Below are positions 18,060 through 29,778 of a stretch of 64,000 bases of DNA, piece by piece; the first letter of the stretch is position 1; every line of letters starts with the position of its first letter. The DNA comes from Sediminibacillus halophilus (GTDB lineage Bacteria > Bacillota > Bacilli > Bacillales > Amphibacillaceae): assembly GCF_900103695.1 (NCBI RefSeq), contig NZ_FNHF01000002.1, forward strand, positions 310,001 through 374,000. Reading direction: 5' to 3'. The notes beneath the pieces are model-generated. The model saw nothing but the letters and a program-made list of their open reading frames with translations. It searched no databases and was not told the origin of the DNA. The position numbers were made by a program, and so were the translations under genes.

Positions 18060-19115
18060 TTATTCTAATAAATTATCCCATTGTAACGGCGTACCTTTGA
18101 CAGCATTTTTCCGAGCCTTTTTTCCTATTACCAAATCATAATATTTAGGAGGTATCCCCAATCCCGGTCTAATAGCTCTCAAGTTATCTTTGGTAAATGC
18201 ATCTCCTGCTTTTATGTCCTTCGTTATATATAATGATCTCCTCCGGGTTCGAGAGGCTTTTTCTTTCTCGGTGGGACCAAAAGTTATTTCCCCTAATGAT
18301 TCCCAGGCTTTATTTGTTTCATTTACTAATTGCTGTAATTCTTTTGGTTCCAATGAAAAAACAGAATCCACCCCTCCTTCTTCACGCGATAAAGTAAAGT
18401 GTTTTTCAATCACTGTGGCTCCTAAAGCTACACTTGCAATTGCAACGCCGATTCCTTGGGTATGGTCGGATAAACCGACATTACTATTAAAAATCTGGCT
18501 CATCTGGGGGATTGTTTTTATATTTGTGTCAATAGCAGGTGCAGGATAAGTACTTGTGCACTTTAGCAGAATTATATCTTTACACCCGGATTCTCTTACA
18601 ACCCTGACAGTTTCATCTATTTCAGACAACGTTGCCATACCTGTGGAAATTATTATCGGTTTACCTGTACTGGCAACTTTTCGAAGAAGAGGTATATCAG
18701 TATTTTCAAATGAAGCTATCTTATAACATGGAACATCTAACTCTTCCAAAAAATCAACTGCAGTTTCATCAAAAGGGCTACTGAAGGCAATTAAACCCAG
18801 TTCCCGACATCTATTAAAAATAGCTTCATGCCACTCCCAAGGTGTGTAGGCTTCCTGATATAGATTGTAAAGACTTTTCCCTTTCCAAAGATTGTTGGAA
18901 TCCTTTATTACAAATTCTCCTCTATCGACATCCAAGGTCATTGTATCAGGTGTATAAGTTTGTAATTTCACTGCATCAGCACCAGCCTTAGCTGCTTCTT
19001 CTACTATCTGCAGAGCATTATTTAAAGATTGATTATGATTGCCAGACATCTCAGCAATAATAAACGGGGGACAGTTCGGCCCGACTTTTCTATTTTGTAT
19101 AACTACTTCATTCAT
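18060..19115 (-). CDS. pseI: Pseudaminic acid synthase PseI (NeuB family)
   Basis: Condenses 2,4-diacetamido-2,4,6-trideoxy-L-altrose with phosphoenolpyruvate to give pseudaminic acid. 351 residues: NeuB TIM barrel at about 25-265 (FIIAEMSGNHNQSL, GADAVKLQTYTPD, IISTGMAT, GLSDHT) and a C-terminal SAF antifreeze-like domain at about 285-345 (SLYITKDIKAGDAF). Wording of the barrel motifs favours PseI over sialic or legionaminic acid synthases. The start MNEVVIQNRKVG at 19115 fits the family; its ribosome-binding site (AAGG) is 12 nt away, and a TTG at 19139 has none. Last gene of the island. Confidence 0.88.
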   Translation of the reverse strand: MNEVVIQNRKVGPNCPPFIIAEMSGNHNQSLNNALQIVEEAAKAGADAVKLQTYTPDTMTLDVDRGEFVIKDSNNLWKGKSLYNLYQEAYTPWEWHEAIFNRCRELGLIAFSSPFDETAVDFLEELDVPCYKIASFENTDIPLLRKVASTGKPIIISTGMATLSEIDETVRVVRESGCKDIILLKCTSTYPAPAIDTNIKTIPQMSQIFNSNVGLSDHTQGIGVAIASVALGATVIEKHFTLSREEGGVDSVFSLEPKELQQLVNETNKAWESLGEITFGPTEKEKASRTRRRSLYITKDIKAGDAFTKDNLRAIRPGLGIPPKYYDLVIGKKARKNAVKGTPLQWDNLLE

Positions 19116-19148
19116 ATGTCGCAACGACCTTTCTAACAATACTAATTT

Positions 19149-20261
19149 CTATAACCTATTATTTATTAATTGAGTTACTTTAATTGCTCCATCGTGATTT
19201 AAGTGATGCACATCAAAAAAGTCACGCTCGGAAACTAACTCTGAATCAAATAAATCAATCAGTTCAAAGGGATGTGTTGCATTCAATCGTTCAAGATGGC
19301 TTGTAAAATCTTCTCTCATCGTTTTAGAAAAATAAGCTGTATAGTCTTTGTGCTGTGGGAAAATCACAATAATTGGTTTAATTGCTTCTTCTTTTAATAA
19401 GTTTAGATATCTTTCTAGTATATGAACATTTTTCTCAACAGTCTCAGGATAGTCTTTATTTGAATGTCTCAATGCCAACTCTTTCCTTTCCCATTGAACA
19501 TTATCAGCTTTTATATATTGATCCTCAAAATCATCAATCTTTTCCAAATAATCATGTTCAAGAAGAGTACCAAACACAGTTTGTAAATAGGGAACTTTAT
19601 TTATAAATGTATCATCTGCATAAGCAGTACGAAGATTCATATATTTTCGATAATAATCGGTATTACTCTTTAAGTCTGCGTTTATTGGATGGTATCTTGT
19701 CACTAAGTATTTCTCTCGGGATTTTATAAGTTCAAATTCAAGACTATAATAGGCCAATCCAATAATAATTGTATTAATATTAGTAAGTAGCTTTCTGTTG
19801 CTTAAGTATTTTACGATTGAATAGTCATGGAATAAATCTTGGCTATTTAATGCAAAATTGAAAGATTCCCTCTTAAGTTCCTTGAGGTCTATCCCATATT
19901 TTGCATATGACATTCCAGTAATTAAACAATCATATTCAGATATATTTCTTACGTATTCATCCAGTTTTGTCCGTAAAGAAATGAAGTTTTGGTACTTATA
20001 GTATTCAAGTATCCTTTCTTCTGGTATTCCTATATTTAATAGCTGTTCCCTTATCTCTTCAAAATAAATGCTGCCAATTATAATATAATCAAAATCCTTA
20101 CCTTTTATTTCCGAAGGTGAAATGACCGGTGTATCATTAATCCGGCTTCCAACCTTATCTAAATTATTATCTGCATAAGCAATAATTTTCACATTAAGTT
20201 TATTGATTACTCTTATAATCTTCTCCGCACTAATCCCGCACCCGAAGATAATAATATTCAC
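19149..20261 (-). CDS. Rossmann-like / SGNH-like two-domain protein of unknown function
   Basis: A 370-residue protein with two parts. Residues 1-90 look like the nucleotide-binding half of PglD-type sugar acyltransferases (IIIFGCGISAEKI, then a DYIIIGS strand). Residues 100-370 resemble an SGNH/DltD-like hydrolase or acyltransferase: nucleophile candidate Ser118 in ITGMSYAKYG and a C-terminal FFDVHHLN with the Asp350-x2-His353 pair, followed by HDGAIKVT. No signal peptide or membrane helix is seen, so it should act in the cytoplasm. It starts at GTG with AAGGGGGAG 8 nt upstream, between pseI and the ATP-grasp gene. A role in modifying pseudaminic acid or its nucleotide is inferred from context. 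Confidence 0.6.
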   Translation of the reverse strand: MNIIIFGCGISAEKIIRVINKLNVKIIAYADNNLDKVGSRINDTPVISPSEIKGKDFDYIIIGSIYFEEIREQLLNIGIPEERILEYYKYQNFISLRTKLDEYVRNISEYDCLITGMSYAKYGIDLKELKRESFNFALNSQDLFHDYSIVKYLSNRKLLTNINTIIIGLAYYSLEFELIKSREKYLVTRYHPINADLKSNTDYYRKYMNLRTAYADDTFINKVPYLQTVFGTLLEHDYLEKIDDFEDQYIKADNVQWERKELALRHSNKDYPETVEKNVHILERYLNLLKEEAIKPIIVIFPQHKDYTAYFSKTMREDFTSHLERLNATHPFELIDLFDSELVSERDFFDVHHLNHDGAIKVTQLINNRL

Positions 20262-20297
20262 TATCCACTCTCCCCCTTAGCATACAACTTTATAGGT

Positions 20298-21515
20298 TCA
20301 ATTAAGAAAAGATAGTTTAGACTTAATTCTAGCTATCAACTCTGAACAATTTTCTTCTGCATCGAGTGCCGTTTCCCCTGTGCAGATCACGTGTCCGTAA
20401 ACGTCTACACCTGAATTCAGCGGTGTCACCCAATTATCCGGAATATTTATAACGTATTCCAGAGGATTATAGGGTTCAATTGCATCTTTAATTTTTTCTA
20501 AATCATATTCAACTTCGGAACGTGTATTAAAGTAAAGCATCTCAACTGCAACAGGTTTATTTTTCGCTATTGGCAAATTTATCTTTTCACCTATCGCCAA
20601 TTTAATTGCTAATTCAATAAGGTCAACACCCGAGTGGTATTTAACAATTTCCGGAAGTTTGGTGGCACCGATTCTTGCCCCTATTTCTACAACATATGGT
20701 ATGCCGAAATCATCAATGATAAGGTCGATATTACTTGGTCCATTAGTAATCCCTAAGCTTGTCAAAGCCTTTTCGCATTCTTTCTTAATTTTGGAGATTT
20801 GATTTTCATTAAGCGAAGGTGGTAAGGAATGGCCAATTGGTATCATATTTTCAGAAAGTTTGTCATTATGTATAAAACACAATTCCATTTCACCTGAAAC
20901 AGATAAACTTTGTGCTCCTATCTCTAATCCCTTTATAAATCTTTCAATGATGACTACTTTGTTACGGGAAAATTTCATAGCATAATTTATAGCACCCATA
21001 AGATCACTTGTACTTGATATTTTTTGTACTCCCCTGCTTCCAGAACTATCAGATGGTTTTACTATCAATGGATGTTTTTTCAAGATAGGCGTTATTTTCT
21101 CTTTTATTTCTAAAAGATTATCTTCTCTTGTAAAAATGAAAAATTCAGGAGAAGAAACCCCGGCTTTTTTGAACCTTTCTCTCATGATAGTCTTGTCAGT
21201 AACTGCTTCAGCTATTCCCCATCCCTGATTGGGAAGCCCTAACCGTTCGTTCACATAGCACACAGTTGGTACCGCAATATCACTTGAAACCGTTAATATG
21301 CCAGATACCCCATATTCTCTTGCGACCTTCTCTACCCCCATAAAATCAGTAGTACTAACCACTTCATAATAATCTGCATATTGAAACCCAACGGCACGAG
21401 GATTCATATCTAACACCAATGTGGTCAAGCCTAATCTCTTTGCAGTTTTAATTACTTCTATTTGCCCAAAGCTGCCGCCTAAAATCATCAATACCCTTTT
21501 ATTCAAAATCATCAC
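20298..21515 (-). CDS. ATP-grasp ligase of the glycosylation island
   Basis: A 405-residue ATP-grasp protein. The N-terminal pre-ATP-grasp fold begins VLMILGGSFGQIEVIK; the ATP-binding core has LIVKPSDSSGSRGV near 155 and the metal-binding VVEIGARIGAT near 280. Such enzymes form amide or thioester bonds by acyl-phosphate activation, often joining amino acids or carboxylates to amines. It overlaps the end of pseG by 17 nt, so translation is coupled. An acylation of the 4-amino sugar or of pseudaminic acid is plausible but not shown. A start a codon later (21512) is equally possible. Confidence 0.75.
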   Translation of the reverse strand: MMILNKRVLMILGGSFGQIEVIKTAKRLGLTTLVLDMNPRAVGFQYADYYEVVSTTDFMGVEKVAREYGVSGILTVSSDIAVPTVCYVNERLGLPNQGWGIAEAVTDKTIMRERFKKAGVSSPEFFIFTREDNLLEIKEKITPILKKHPLIVKPSDSSGSRGVQKISSTSDLMGAINYAMKFSRNKVVIIERFIKGLEIGAQSLSVSGEMELCFIHNDKLSENMIPIGHSLPPSLNENQISKIKKECEKALTSLGITNGPSNIDLIIDDFGIPYVVEIGARIGATKLPEIVKYHSGVDLIELAIKLAIGEKINLPIAKNKPVAVEMLYFNTRSEVEYDLEKIKDAIEPYNPLEYVINIPDNWVTPLNSGVDVYGHVICTGETALDAEENCSELIARIKSKLSFLN

Positions 21516-22551
21516 TCTTTATAAGGTTTAATTTTTCCAATATTCGTTCACTCCCTCGGCCGTCTATCAAATTTTGGCCATTTACAATCATTTTCTTTCT
21601 GACATTTGGGTCCTCCATTTTCTTTAAAGCACCTTTAAAATCGTGCAGGGTTATGGAAGTGTCTTTCCCCAAATACAAGCAAGTATGATATCTTTCCGCT
21701 AGGATTTGGGCTGACTTTTGGTTTTCAGCGATTTGAATGACTATACTTGGAAGGCCCATGTATGCCATTTCGAAAAGGGTCGTTCCTCCTGCCGTTATAG
21801 CAAAGTCAGCCCAGTTAAATAAGGATGGTATATCTTCGTCATCTTCCACTATTTGAAGATCTAATTTGAATTGGGCTAAGTTAGCATTTATATATTCCTT
21901 GTGTTTATTCGCAGGTCCAAGTAAAACCTTTACTTTCATGGTGAAATCATTAACTTTTTCTAAAAGCTTAATCACGGAGAGTGTGACATTATTAGGATCC
22001 GCACCACCCATGGAAATTAAAATATTTGACGGAGTTGCCTTTATCCTTGGCTTTACACCTTGCCAATCCAGAAATTCTTTACGTAAAGTTGTAAATTGGG
22101 GACCGATTAACAATTGCGAATATTTATCTATGTTTGTGTACATCTCTTTGTTTACAAAAGTCCCTCTGTTTAGAATAATGTCAGCACAATAATAATCAAG
22201 GTTAGCAAAATCATCAAAAAGTAATACTCTAAACCCACTTCTCTTTAATCCGTTGATGAAACTTTCGTCAAAATGATAACCATCCAAGATTATCCAATCT
22301 ACTTGTTTTGTTTTTGCTATTTGAATCGTTTGATTTAAATCCTCTTCACTTCCAGGAAGAACTGGAAGAAAATCAATGGTTATGCTTTCTTTGTTTAAAA
22401 GTTTTACTAGATTAGGCGTTATCTCAGAACACAAAAATTGAATGGAAGAATCTACCTTCACCACTTGAGCTAGTGCCAGAGTTCTCATAATGTGCCCAGT
22501 CCCTATAGTAGCTGAAGCATCTGCTCTAATAATAAACTTTGCTTTCGCCAT
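21499..22551 (-). CDS. pseG: UDP-sugar hydrolase PseG
   Basis: Removes UDP from UDP-2,4-diacetamido-2,4,6-trideoxy-L-altropyranose in pseudaminic acid synthesis. 350 residues with a GT-B fold; the N-terminal IIRADASATIGTGHIMRTL carries the catalytic-loop histidine, and ILISMGGADPNN plus AITAGGTTLFE are the MurG-like nucleotide-binding motifs. The ATG at 22551 follows AAGGTGG. It overlaps the ATP-grasp gene. Confidence 0.92.
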   Translation of the reverse strand: MAKAKFIIRADASATIGTGHIMRTLALAQVVKVDSSIQFLCSEITPNLVKLLNKESITIDFLPVLPGSEEDLNQTIQIAKTKQVDWIILDGYHFDESFINGLKRSGFRVLLFDDFANLDYYCADIILNRGTFVNKEMYTNIDKYSQLLIGPQFTTLRKEFLDWQGVKPRIKATPSNILISMGGADPNNVTLSVIKLLEKVNDFTMKVKVLLGPANKHKEYINANLAQFKLDLQIVEDDEDIPSLFNWADFAITAGGTTLFEMAYMGLPSIVIQIAENQKSAQILAERYHTCLYLGKDTSITLHDFKGALKKMEDPNVRKKMIVNGQNLIDGRGSERILEKLNLIKSDDFE

Positions 22552-22590
22552 GGAACCACCTTCCCGGATAAGTAACTGAGTTTTCCTGTA

Positions 22591-23322
22591 TTAAATTCTT
22601 TTCTGTTCAATATTTTGGTTAATAGTAAGCAAAGAAGGACGTTGCTTTAAATACGTGACAATATCGTTCATTTTCAAAGAAGAATTAGGCTTATATAGAT
22701 TTTCCAGGATATTAGCAACAACCTCAAAGTCCTCTTTGGTATCTACAGTTAATCTATAATTACTAAGATCCTCTTCGTTTCTGACTCCAAATGTTCTATA
22801 CCTCCCTGGAACTCTATATAAATATGAAGTGACATGTTCTCTATCACTTTCGCTAGTAGCATATGCATTAATTTCCTTTAATGTCCGATAAGATAGAACA
22901 CCAGTGTCCATACCCCTAGGATATGTCCGTTCTATCGTGTTAGATACATAGTCATACTTCTCCTTATGTTTTAGATAATCAAGAATAACCTTGTCAATTA
23001 CCAATGGATCAATTAATGGACAATCAGCAGTCAGCCTAACTATAATATCTCCTTTATATTCGGTTGCAGTTTCATAAAATCTCGATAAAACATCATGCTC
23101 AGATCCTCTAAAAGTTGGAATGGAAAGTTTCTCACATAAGTCAACAATTTTATCGTCCGATCTATTTTTAGTAGTCGCAACGATTATTTCATCGATTAAA
23201 GCAGCACATTTCACCTGTTCAAGTTCATATTCCAATAAAGTTTTATTTAAAACCTCTTTCATAACCTTTCCAGGAAGTCTAGTAGATCCCATTCTTGCCT
23301 GTATGATAGCGATAATTTTCAT
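22591..23322 (-). CDS. pseF: Pseudaminic acid cytidylyltransferase (PseF/SpsF type)
   Basis: Activates pseudaminic acid as the CMP sugar. 243 residues with the nucleotidyltransferase signature IIAIIQARMGSTRLPGKV at the N terminus and DIIVRLTADCPLIDP in the middle. It is of the SpsF/glycosyltransferase-like subfamily. RBS AGGGGGA precedes ATG 23322. Role assigned from family plus the surrounding pathway. Confidence 0.85.
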   Translation of the reverse strand: MKIIAIIQARMGSTRLPGKVMKEVLNKTLLEYELEQVKCAALIDEIIVATTKNRSDDKIVDLCEKLSIPTFRGSEHDVLSRFYETATEYKGDIIVRLTADCPLIDPLVIDKVILDYLKHKEKYDYVSNTIERTYPRGMDTGVLSYRTLKEINAYATSESDREHVTSYLYRVPGRYRTFGVRNEEDLSNYRLTVDTKEDFEVVANILENLYKPNSSLKMNDIVTYLKQRPSLLTINQNIEQKRI

Positions 23323-23331
23323 TATATCCCC

Positions 23332-24540
23332 CTATGAACTTTCGGAGTAATTCCACAAAACTTTTTTTACAGCAAAAATAACATCCTCTATATCTTCTTC
23401 TGTCATTGCGGGGAAAAGTGGTAAAGAGATTATGCATTCATACAAATCCTCTGCGTTTGGACATATACCTCTTTTATAACCCAGTTCATGATAATACGGA
23501 AGAAGATGCACCGGAATGTAGTGCACATTAACACCAATATTCTCGCTTTGCAAGGCTTCAAAGATTGCTTTTCTACTTATGGAGATTCGACTTAAATTCA
23601 ATTTTATAACATATAGATGCCAACTTGATTCTTTTTCATGGTTCTGAAACGGAATATCTAACAAATCCATTTTGGAAAAAGCTTCATTATACATAGCAGC
23701 ATACCTTTTTCTTAGTTTCAAAAAATGCTCATTTTTTTTAAGTTGGCTAATACCTAATGCAGCTTGTATATCTGTCATGCGATAATTATAGCCCAGAAAC
23801 TGCATTTCGTAATACCATGGCCCGTGGCTATCTTTAATTTTATTTTTGTCCCGAGTAATACCATGAGAGCGAAATTGTATCAGTTTATCGTAATAAGCAC
23901 GGTTATTTGTAGTGATTATGCCCCCTTCTCCAGTAGTGATTTGTTTTACAGGATGAAAACTGAACATTGTCATATCACTTAATGATCCAACTTTTCTACC
24001 TTTATATGTTGCCCCTAAAGCATGTGCGGCGTCTTCAATGACAATAAGGTCATTTGCTTTAGCAATTTCATGAATCTCATCCAGATCTGCCGGTTGGCCT
24101 GTAAAGTCAACAGGAATGATAGCTTTTGTCCGATCTGTGATAGACTGAGCAACTTTCCTGGAATCAATATTATAGGTATCTCTATCAATATCTACAAAAA
24201 CTGGAGTTCCGCCTTGATAGAGTATACAGTTTGCGCTAGCCGCAAAGGTCATTGGTGTAGTAATTACTTCGTCTCCATCCTGAATTCCAGCAGCAAAACA
24301 AGCGCCATGAAGTGCTGCTGTTCCACTTGAAAATGCTACCGCATATTTGGCATCTACATACTTTGCTATGGCTTGTTCAAACTTATCAATATAGGGGCCT
24401 GTTGTCAGATAATCTCCTCTTAACACATCGACAACAGCTTGTATATCTTCTTCACTAATCCATTGTTTGGAATATGGCAAATAAGCCTCACGTGATTTAT
24501 TATTATTCTTTTTTTGGATAAATTCATTTTCTGAAGTCAT
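23332..24540 (-). CDS. pseC: PLP-dependent UDP-4-keto-6-deoxysugar aminotransferase PseC
   Basis: Transaminates the product of PseB to UDP-4-amino-4,6-dideoxy-N-acetyl-L-altrosamine. 402 residues, DegT/DnrJ/EryC1 family. The cofactor lysine lies in SFHPVKQITTGEGG (about 200), with IEDAAHALGA holding the PLP-binding Asp. It begins right after the pseB stop (TAAATG). Confidence 0.92.
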   Translation of the reverse strand: MTSENEFIQKKNNNKSREAYLPYSKQWISEEDIQAVVDVLRGDYLTTGPYIDKFEQAIAKYVDAKYAVAFSSGTAALHGACFAAGIQDGDEVITTPMTFAASANCILYQGGTPVFVDIDRDTYNIDSRKVAQSITDRTKAIIPVDFTGQPADLDEIHEIAKANDLIVIEDAAHALGATYKGRKVGSLSDMTMFSFHPVKQITTGEGGIITTNNRAYYDKLIQFRSHGITRDKNKIKDSHGPWYYEMQFLGYNYRMTDIQAALGISQLKKNEHFLKLRKRYAAMYNEAFSKMDLLDIPFQNHEKESSWHLYVIKLNLSRISISRKAIFEALQSENIGVNVHYIPVHLLPYYHELGYKRGICPNAEDLYECIISLPLFPAMTEEDIEDVIFAVKKVLWNYSESS

Positions 24541-27369
<2,829 letters not shown>

Positions 27370-27380
<11 letters not shown>

Positions 27381-27978
27381 TCAAACGTTCTCCTTCTCGA
27401 TCAATTGTTTCTGTTACCTCAGTTTTCAAAGCAGAAATTATTTCCAGGATTTCATATTGTAGTATGTCAGCAATCAGTATTTGGTCCTTAGCTTCCATTG
27501 CTGCTTCCAAAGCATTCAGTTCTTTTTCAAATGTACTCATTGCTTTTAAATATTCATTCCAGTTTCCTGGCTTATGCTTACTGCTTTTGATAATCTCGAA
27601 TAGTTGGTTGATCCATTGCAACCCTTCCATTAATTGCCCCAGTTTTACCCACGAACTGCTAGTTGGTCCCTGATAGAATTCATCAATCAGTATTTGTAGT
27701 TCAGGATTTACCCTTATTAAATAATTCTCGGCAGAAACTAATAAATCGTTGATAAACTCACCGACTGTTTTCATCACTACCTTTATATATCTAATGGAAG
27801 TGACTTTTTCTTCAATTCTAAGCTCAAAATCTTCGAAAATCTCTTCTCCATCAATAATTAAATGACTAAAAGATAGTTCCGATTCATTTACCCCTGATTC
27901 AATTTCCTTTATTATCCGTTCAATTGAAGATAGACTGTTTTCCAATTCAATCATACGCTCATTTATTTCCACTAACAT
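27370..27978 (-). CDS. Helical protein of unknown function between hag and maf
   Basis: 202 residues, not recognised. Nearly all predicted helix, rich in Glu/Ile/Leu, with no signal peptide or membrane segment; one Trp-containing segment (SSSWVKLGQLMEGLQW) near 108-123. It overlaps maf by 11 nt, so the two are probably co-translated. Its own SigD-type -10 lies about 45 nt upstream, which ties it to flagellar assembly. It might chaperone flagellin or Maf; that is inference only. Confidence 0.7.
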
Positions 27979-28021
27979 TATAAAAAACCTCCACCATAAA
28001 AGTCATGTTATTATACTATTT

Positions 28022-28048
28022 ATATCGGCAAAAATCGACATTTTTCAA
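28022..28048 (-). promoter_or_regulatory. SigD-type promoter of the glycosylation island
   Basis: GCCGATAT (28022-28029) with TTGA at 15-nt spacing (28045-28048). The -10 is perfect, the -35 is 2 of 4. It faces the 202-residue gene and the Pse genes after it. Confidence 0.6.
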
Positions 28049-28100
28049 TAGAATTGACTACAAACTCTTTAAATTTACGATGGGATAGACAGAGGATATA

Positions 28101-28135
28101 AAAAAAACACCGTCACTATGACGGTGTTTTTTTTA
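28101..28135 (-). terminator. Terminator of hag
   Basis: CACCGTCA / TGACGGTG stem with a 3-nt loop and eight T or A on either side; it works in both directions and isolates hag from the island. Confidence 0.9.
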
Positions 28136-28139
28136 TTAC

Positions 28140-28961
28140 TTATTGAAGAAGTTGTAGTACGCCTTGTGGCTGTTGGTTAGCTTGAGCCAGCATAGACTGG
28201 GAAGCTTGAGAAAGGATGTTATTCTTAGTGAATGCCATCATTTCTTTTGCCATGTCAACGTCTCTGATACGAGATTCAGCAGCAGTTAGGTTTTCAGAAG
28301 AAGTACCTAGGTTATTGATAGTATGCTCTAAACGGTTTTGGTTAGCACCCAATTTGGCTCTTTCAGAAGACACAGTTTCGATTGCAGTATCGATTGTTGT
28401 GATCGCAGCGTTAGCTCCAGACTGGGAAGAAATATCAACGCTGGCTACAGAAATACCGCTAGCAGACATATCATTTACGTCCAACGTGATATTCTGATCA
28501 GCATTGGATCCAATATGGAAAGTAACTGCTCCACTTCCAGCAAGGTCACCGTTAAGAAGGTTCTTACCGTTGAATTGCGTATCTCCAGCAATTCTGTCGA
28601 TTTCGTCAACTAGTTCACTTACTTCTTTTTGTAGCTCTTCACGATCTTTGTCGCCATTTGTATCGTTGGCAGCTTGAACAGATAATTCACGCATACGCTG
28701 TAAAATGTCATGAGTCTCGTTCAGTGCACCTTCAGCAGTTTGAATAAGACTTACACCGTCTTGAGCGTTTTTAGAAGCCATATCCAACCCGCGGATTTGT
28801 CCACGCATTTTTTCAGAAATTGCAAGACCTGCAGCGTCATCTCCGGCTTTGTTGATGCGAAGGCCAGAAGAAAGCTTTTCCAAAGATCCTTGAGTTGCAT
28901 TTTGGTTACCTGTTAGTTGGCGGTGTGTGTTTAACGCCGCAATGTTGTGATTAATTCTCAT
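28140..28961 (-). CDS. hag: Flagellin
   Basis: The filament subunit, 273 residues, a short Bacillus-type flagellin. The N-terminal D0/D1 (MRINHNIAALNTHRQL through about 140) and C-terminal D1/D0 (about 195-273, ending QPQGVLQLLQ) are complete. The middle segment (about 145-190) is short and Ser/Thr rich (SASGISVASVDISSQSG), where Maf-dependent glycans could attach. It has a SigD promoter, a CsrA-type leader, a strong AAGGAGG ribosome-binding site and its own terminator. Confidence 0.98.
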   Translation of the reverse strand: MRINHNIAALNTHRQLTGNQNATQGSLEKLSSGLRINKAGDDAAGLAISEKMRGQIRGLDMASKNAQDGVSLIQTAEGALNETHDILQRMRELSVQAANDTNGDKDREELQKEVSELVDEIDRIAGDTQFNGKNLLNGDLAGSGAVTFHIGSNADQNITLDVNDMSASGISVASVDISSQSGANAAITTIDTAIETVSSERAKLGANQNRLEHTINNLGTSSENLTAAESRIRDVDMAKEMMAFTKNNILSQASQSMLAQANQQPQGVLQLLQ

Positions 28962-28968
28962 TATTTTT

Positions 28969-29005
28969 CCTCCTTGAATAAGTAAATACTCCCACTTCCT
29001 TGTGG
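28969..29005 (-). promoter_or_regulatory. CsrA-binding sites in the hag leader
   Basis: CCACAAGGAAGTGG (29005-28992) forms a small hairpin with GGA in the loop, and a second GGA is in the Shine-Dalgarno AAGGAGG (28975-28969). This two-site arrangement matches the B. subtilis hag leader, where dimeric CsrA bridges both sites and blocks ribosome loading. csrA and fliW lie immediately upstream. Confidence 0.75.
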
Positions 29006-29059
29006 TGAGACCAATGAACCAAAGCGGCCGTCTTTGGTATCGATTGGCTTACATTTATA

Positions 29060-29086
29060 TTATCGGTGGCAATTCGATAATGTTTA
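29060..29086 (-). promoter_or_regulatory. SigD promoter of hag
   Basis: TAAA (29086-29083), 15-nt spacer, ACCGATAA (29067-29060): one mismatch from the SigD consensus TAAA-N15-GCCGATAT/A. It overlaps the last codon of csrA. Confidence 0.85.
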
Positions 29087-29314
29087 ATCTTTTTTTGCAT
29101 TATTTTTTAATAAATTCAATAAATCTGTTGAAACTTGCGCAGCTTCACTGTTTTCCCTTTGGATTTCCAAGTATACTTCCTTACGATGAATGTCGACGTT
29201 TTTCGGCGCTGAAATCCCCAGCTTCACCTGTTCTCCGTCTATTTCAATTAATGTAATCTCTATATCTTCGCCTATTTGTATTGCTTCGTTTATCTTCCGG
29301 GTCAATACGAGCAT
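29084..29314 (-). CDS. csrA: Translational regulator CsrA
   Basis: An RNA-binding repressor of 76 residues that in Bacilli represses hag translation. The family start [18 protein letters not shown] and the [12 protein letters not shown] motif are intact. It begins 2 nt after the fliW stop; FliW sequesters CsrA until flagellin is secreted. Target sites are seen in the adjacent hag leader. Confidence 0.97.
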   Translation of the reverse strand: MLVLTRKINEAIQIGEDIEITLIEIDGEQVKLGISAPKNVDIHRKEVYLEIQRENSEAAQVSTDLLNLLKNNAKKD

Positions 29315-29316
29315 TA

Positions 29317-29766
29317 TTAATCCTCCTTTTCCTTAGAGGAGGCCGCAGCAATCAACGGTTCTCTTGTACTATAATCTTTTTTATTGGTGATGAATTGCTT
29401 TCCTTTCCGTTTGGTCATGTTAACAACAATAGGTGCCTGCAAATTCATTGTACTTTTTTCAAACGGATCTTTCAGGGAAAGAATCGATAAGATAACAACA
29501 TCACCTTCCTGTTGTATTTCTAATGTTTCTACTAAACTTCGATCTAAATCAATATCATAATCAGATCTAAAATGGAAAGGATTTGTCACAATAAATGCCA
29601 GCTGCTGGTTTTTGACAGACTGCATGATTTGGAACACAGGATTTTCAGGAAAATCCAAAAGTATAAATTCTCTCTCTGCATTGAAGCCAGGAATGCCTTG
29701 AGGGAATTCTATCGTTTCATTTTGGTCTACCTCAACTGAACCTATGTACTTTGTTTGTATTTTCAT
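29317..29766 (-). CDS. fliW: Flagellar assembly factor FliW
   Basis: 149 residues, CsrA antagonist and flagellin-binding protein. Family features include [20 protein letters not shown] near residues 19-38 and [12 protein letters not shown] toward the C terminus. Partner-switching with Hag and CsrA couples flagellin synthesis to export. Placed between yviE and csrA as in B. subtilis. Confidence 0.96.
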   Translation of the reverse strand: MKIQTKYIGSVEVDQNETIEFPQGIPGFNAEREFILLDFPENPVFQIMQSVKNQQLAFIVTNPFHFRSDYDIDLDRSLVETLEIQQEGDVVILSILSLKDPFEKSTMNLQAPIVVNMTKRKGKQFITNKKDYSTREPLIAAASSKEKED

Positions 29767-29778
29767 CTAATCATCCTT

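Noticed and set aside
28140-28961. Flagellin as a truncated gene because of its short length
   Set aside because: Both terminal domains are complete; 273 residues is a normal short Bacillus-type flagellin without D2/D3.
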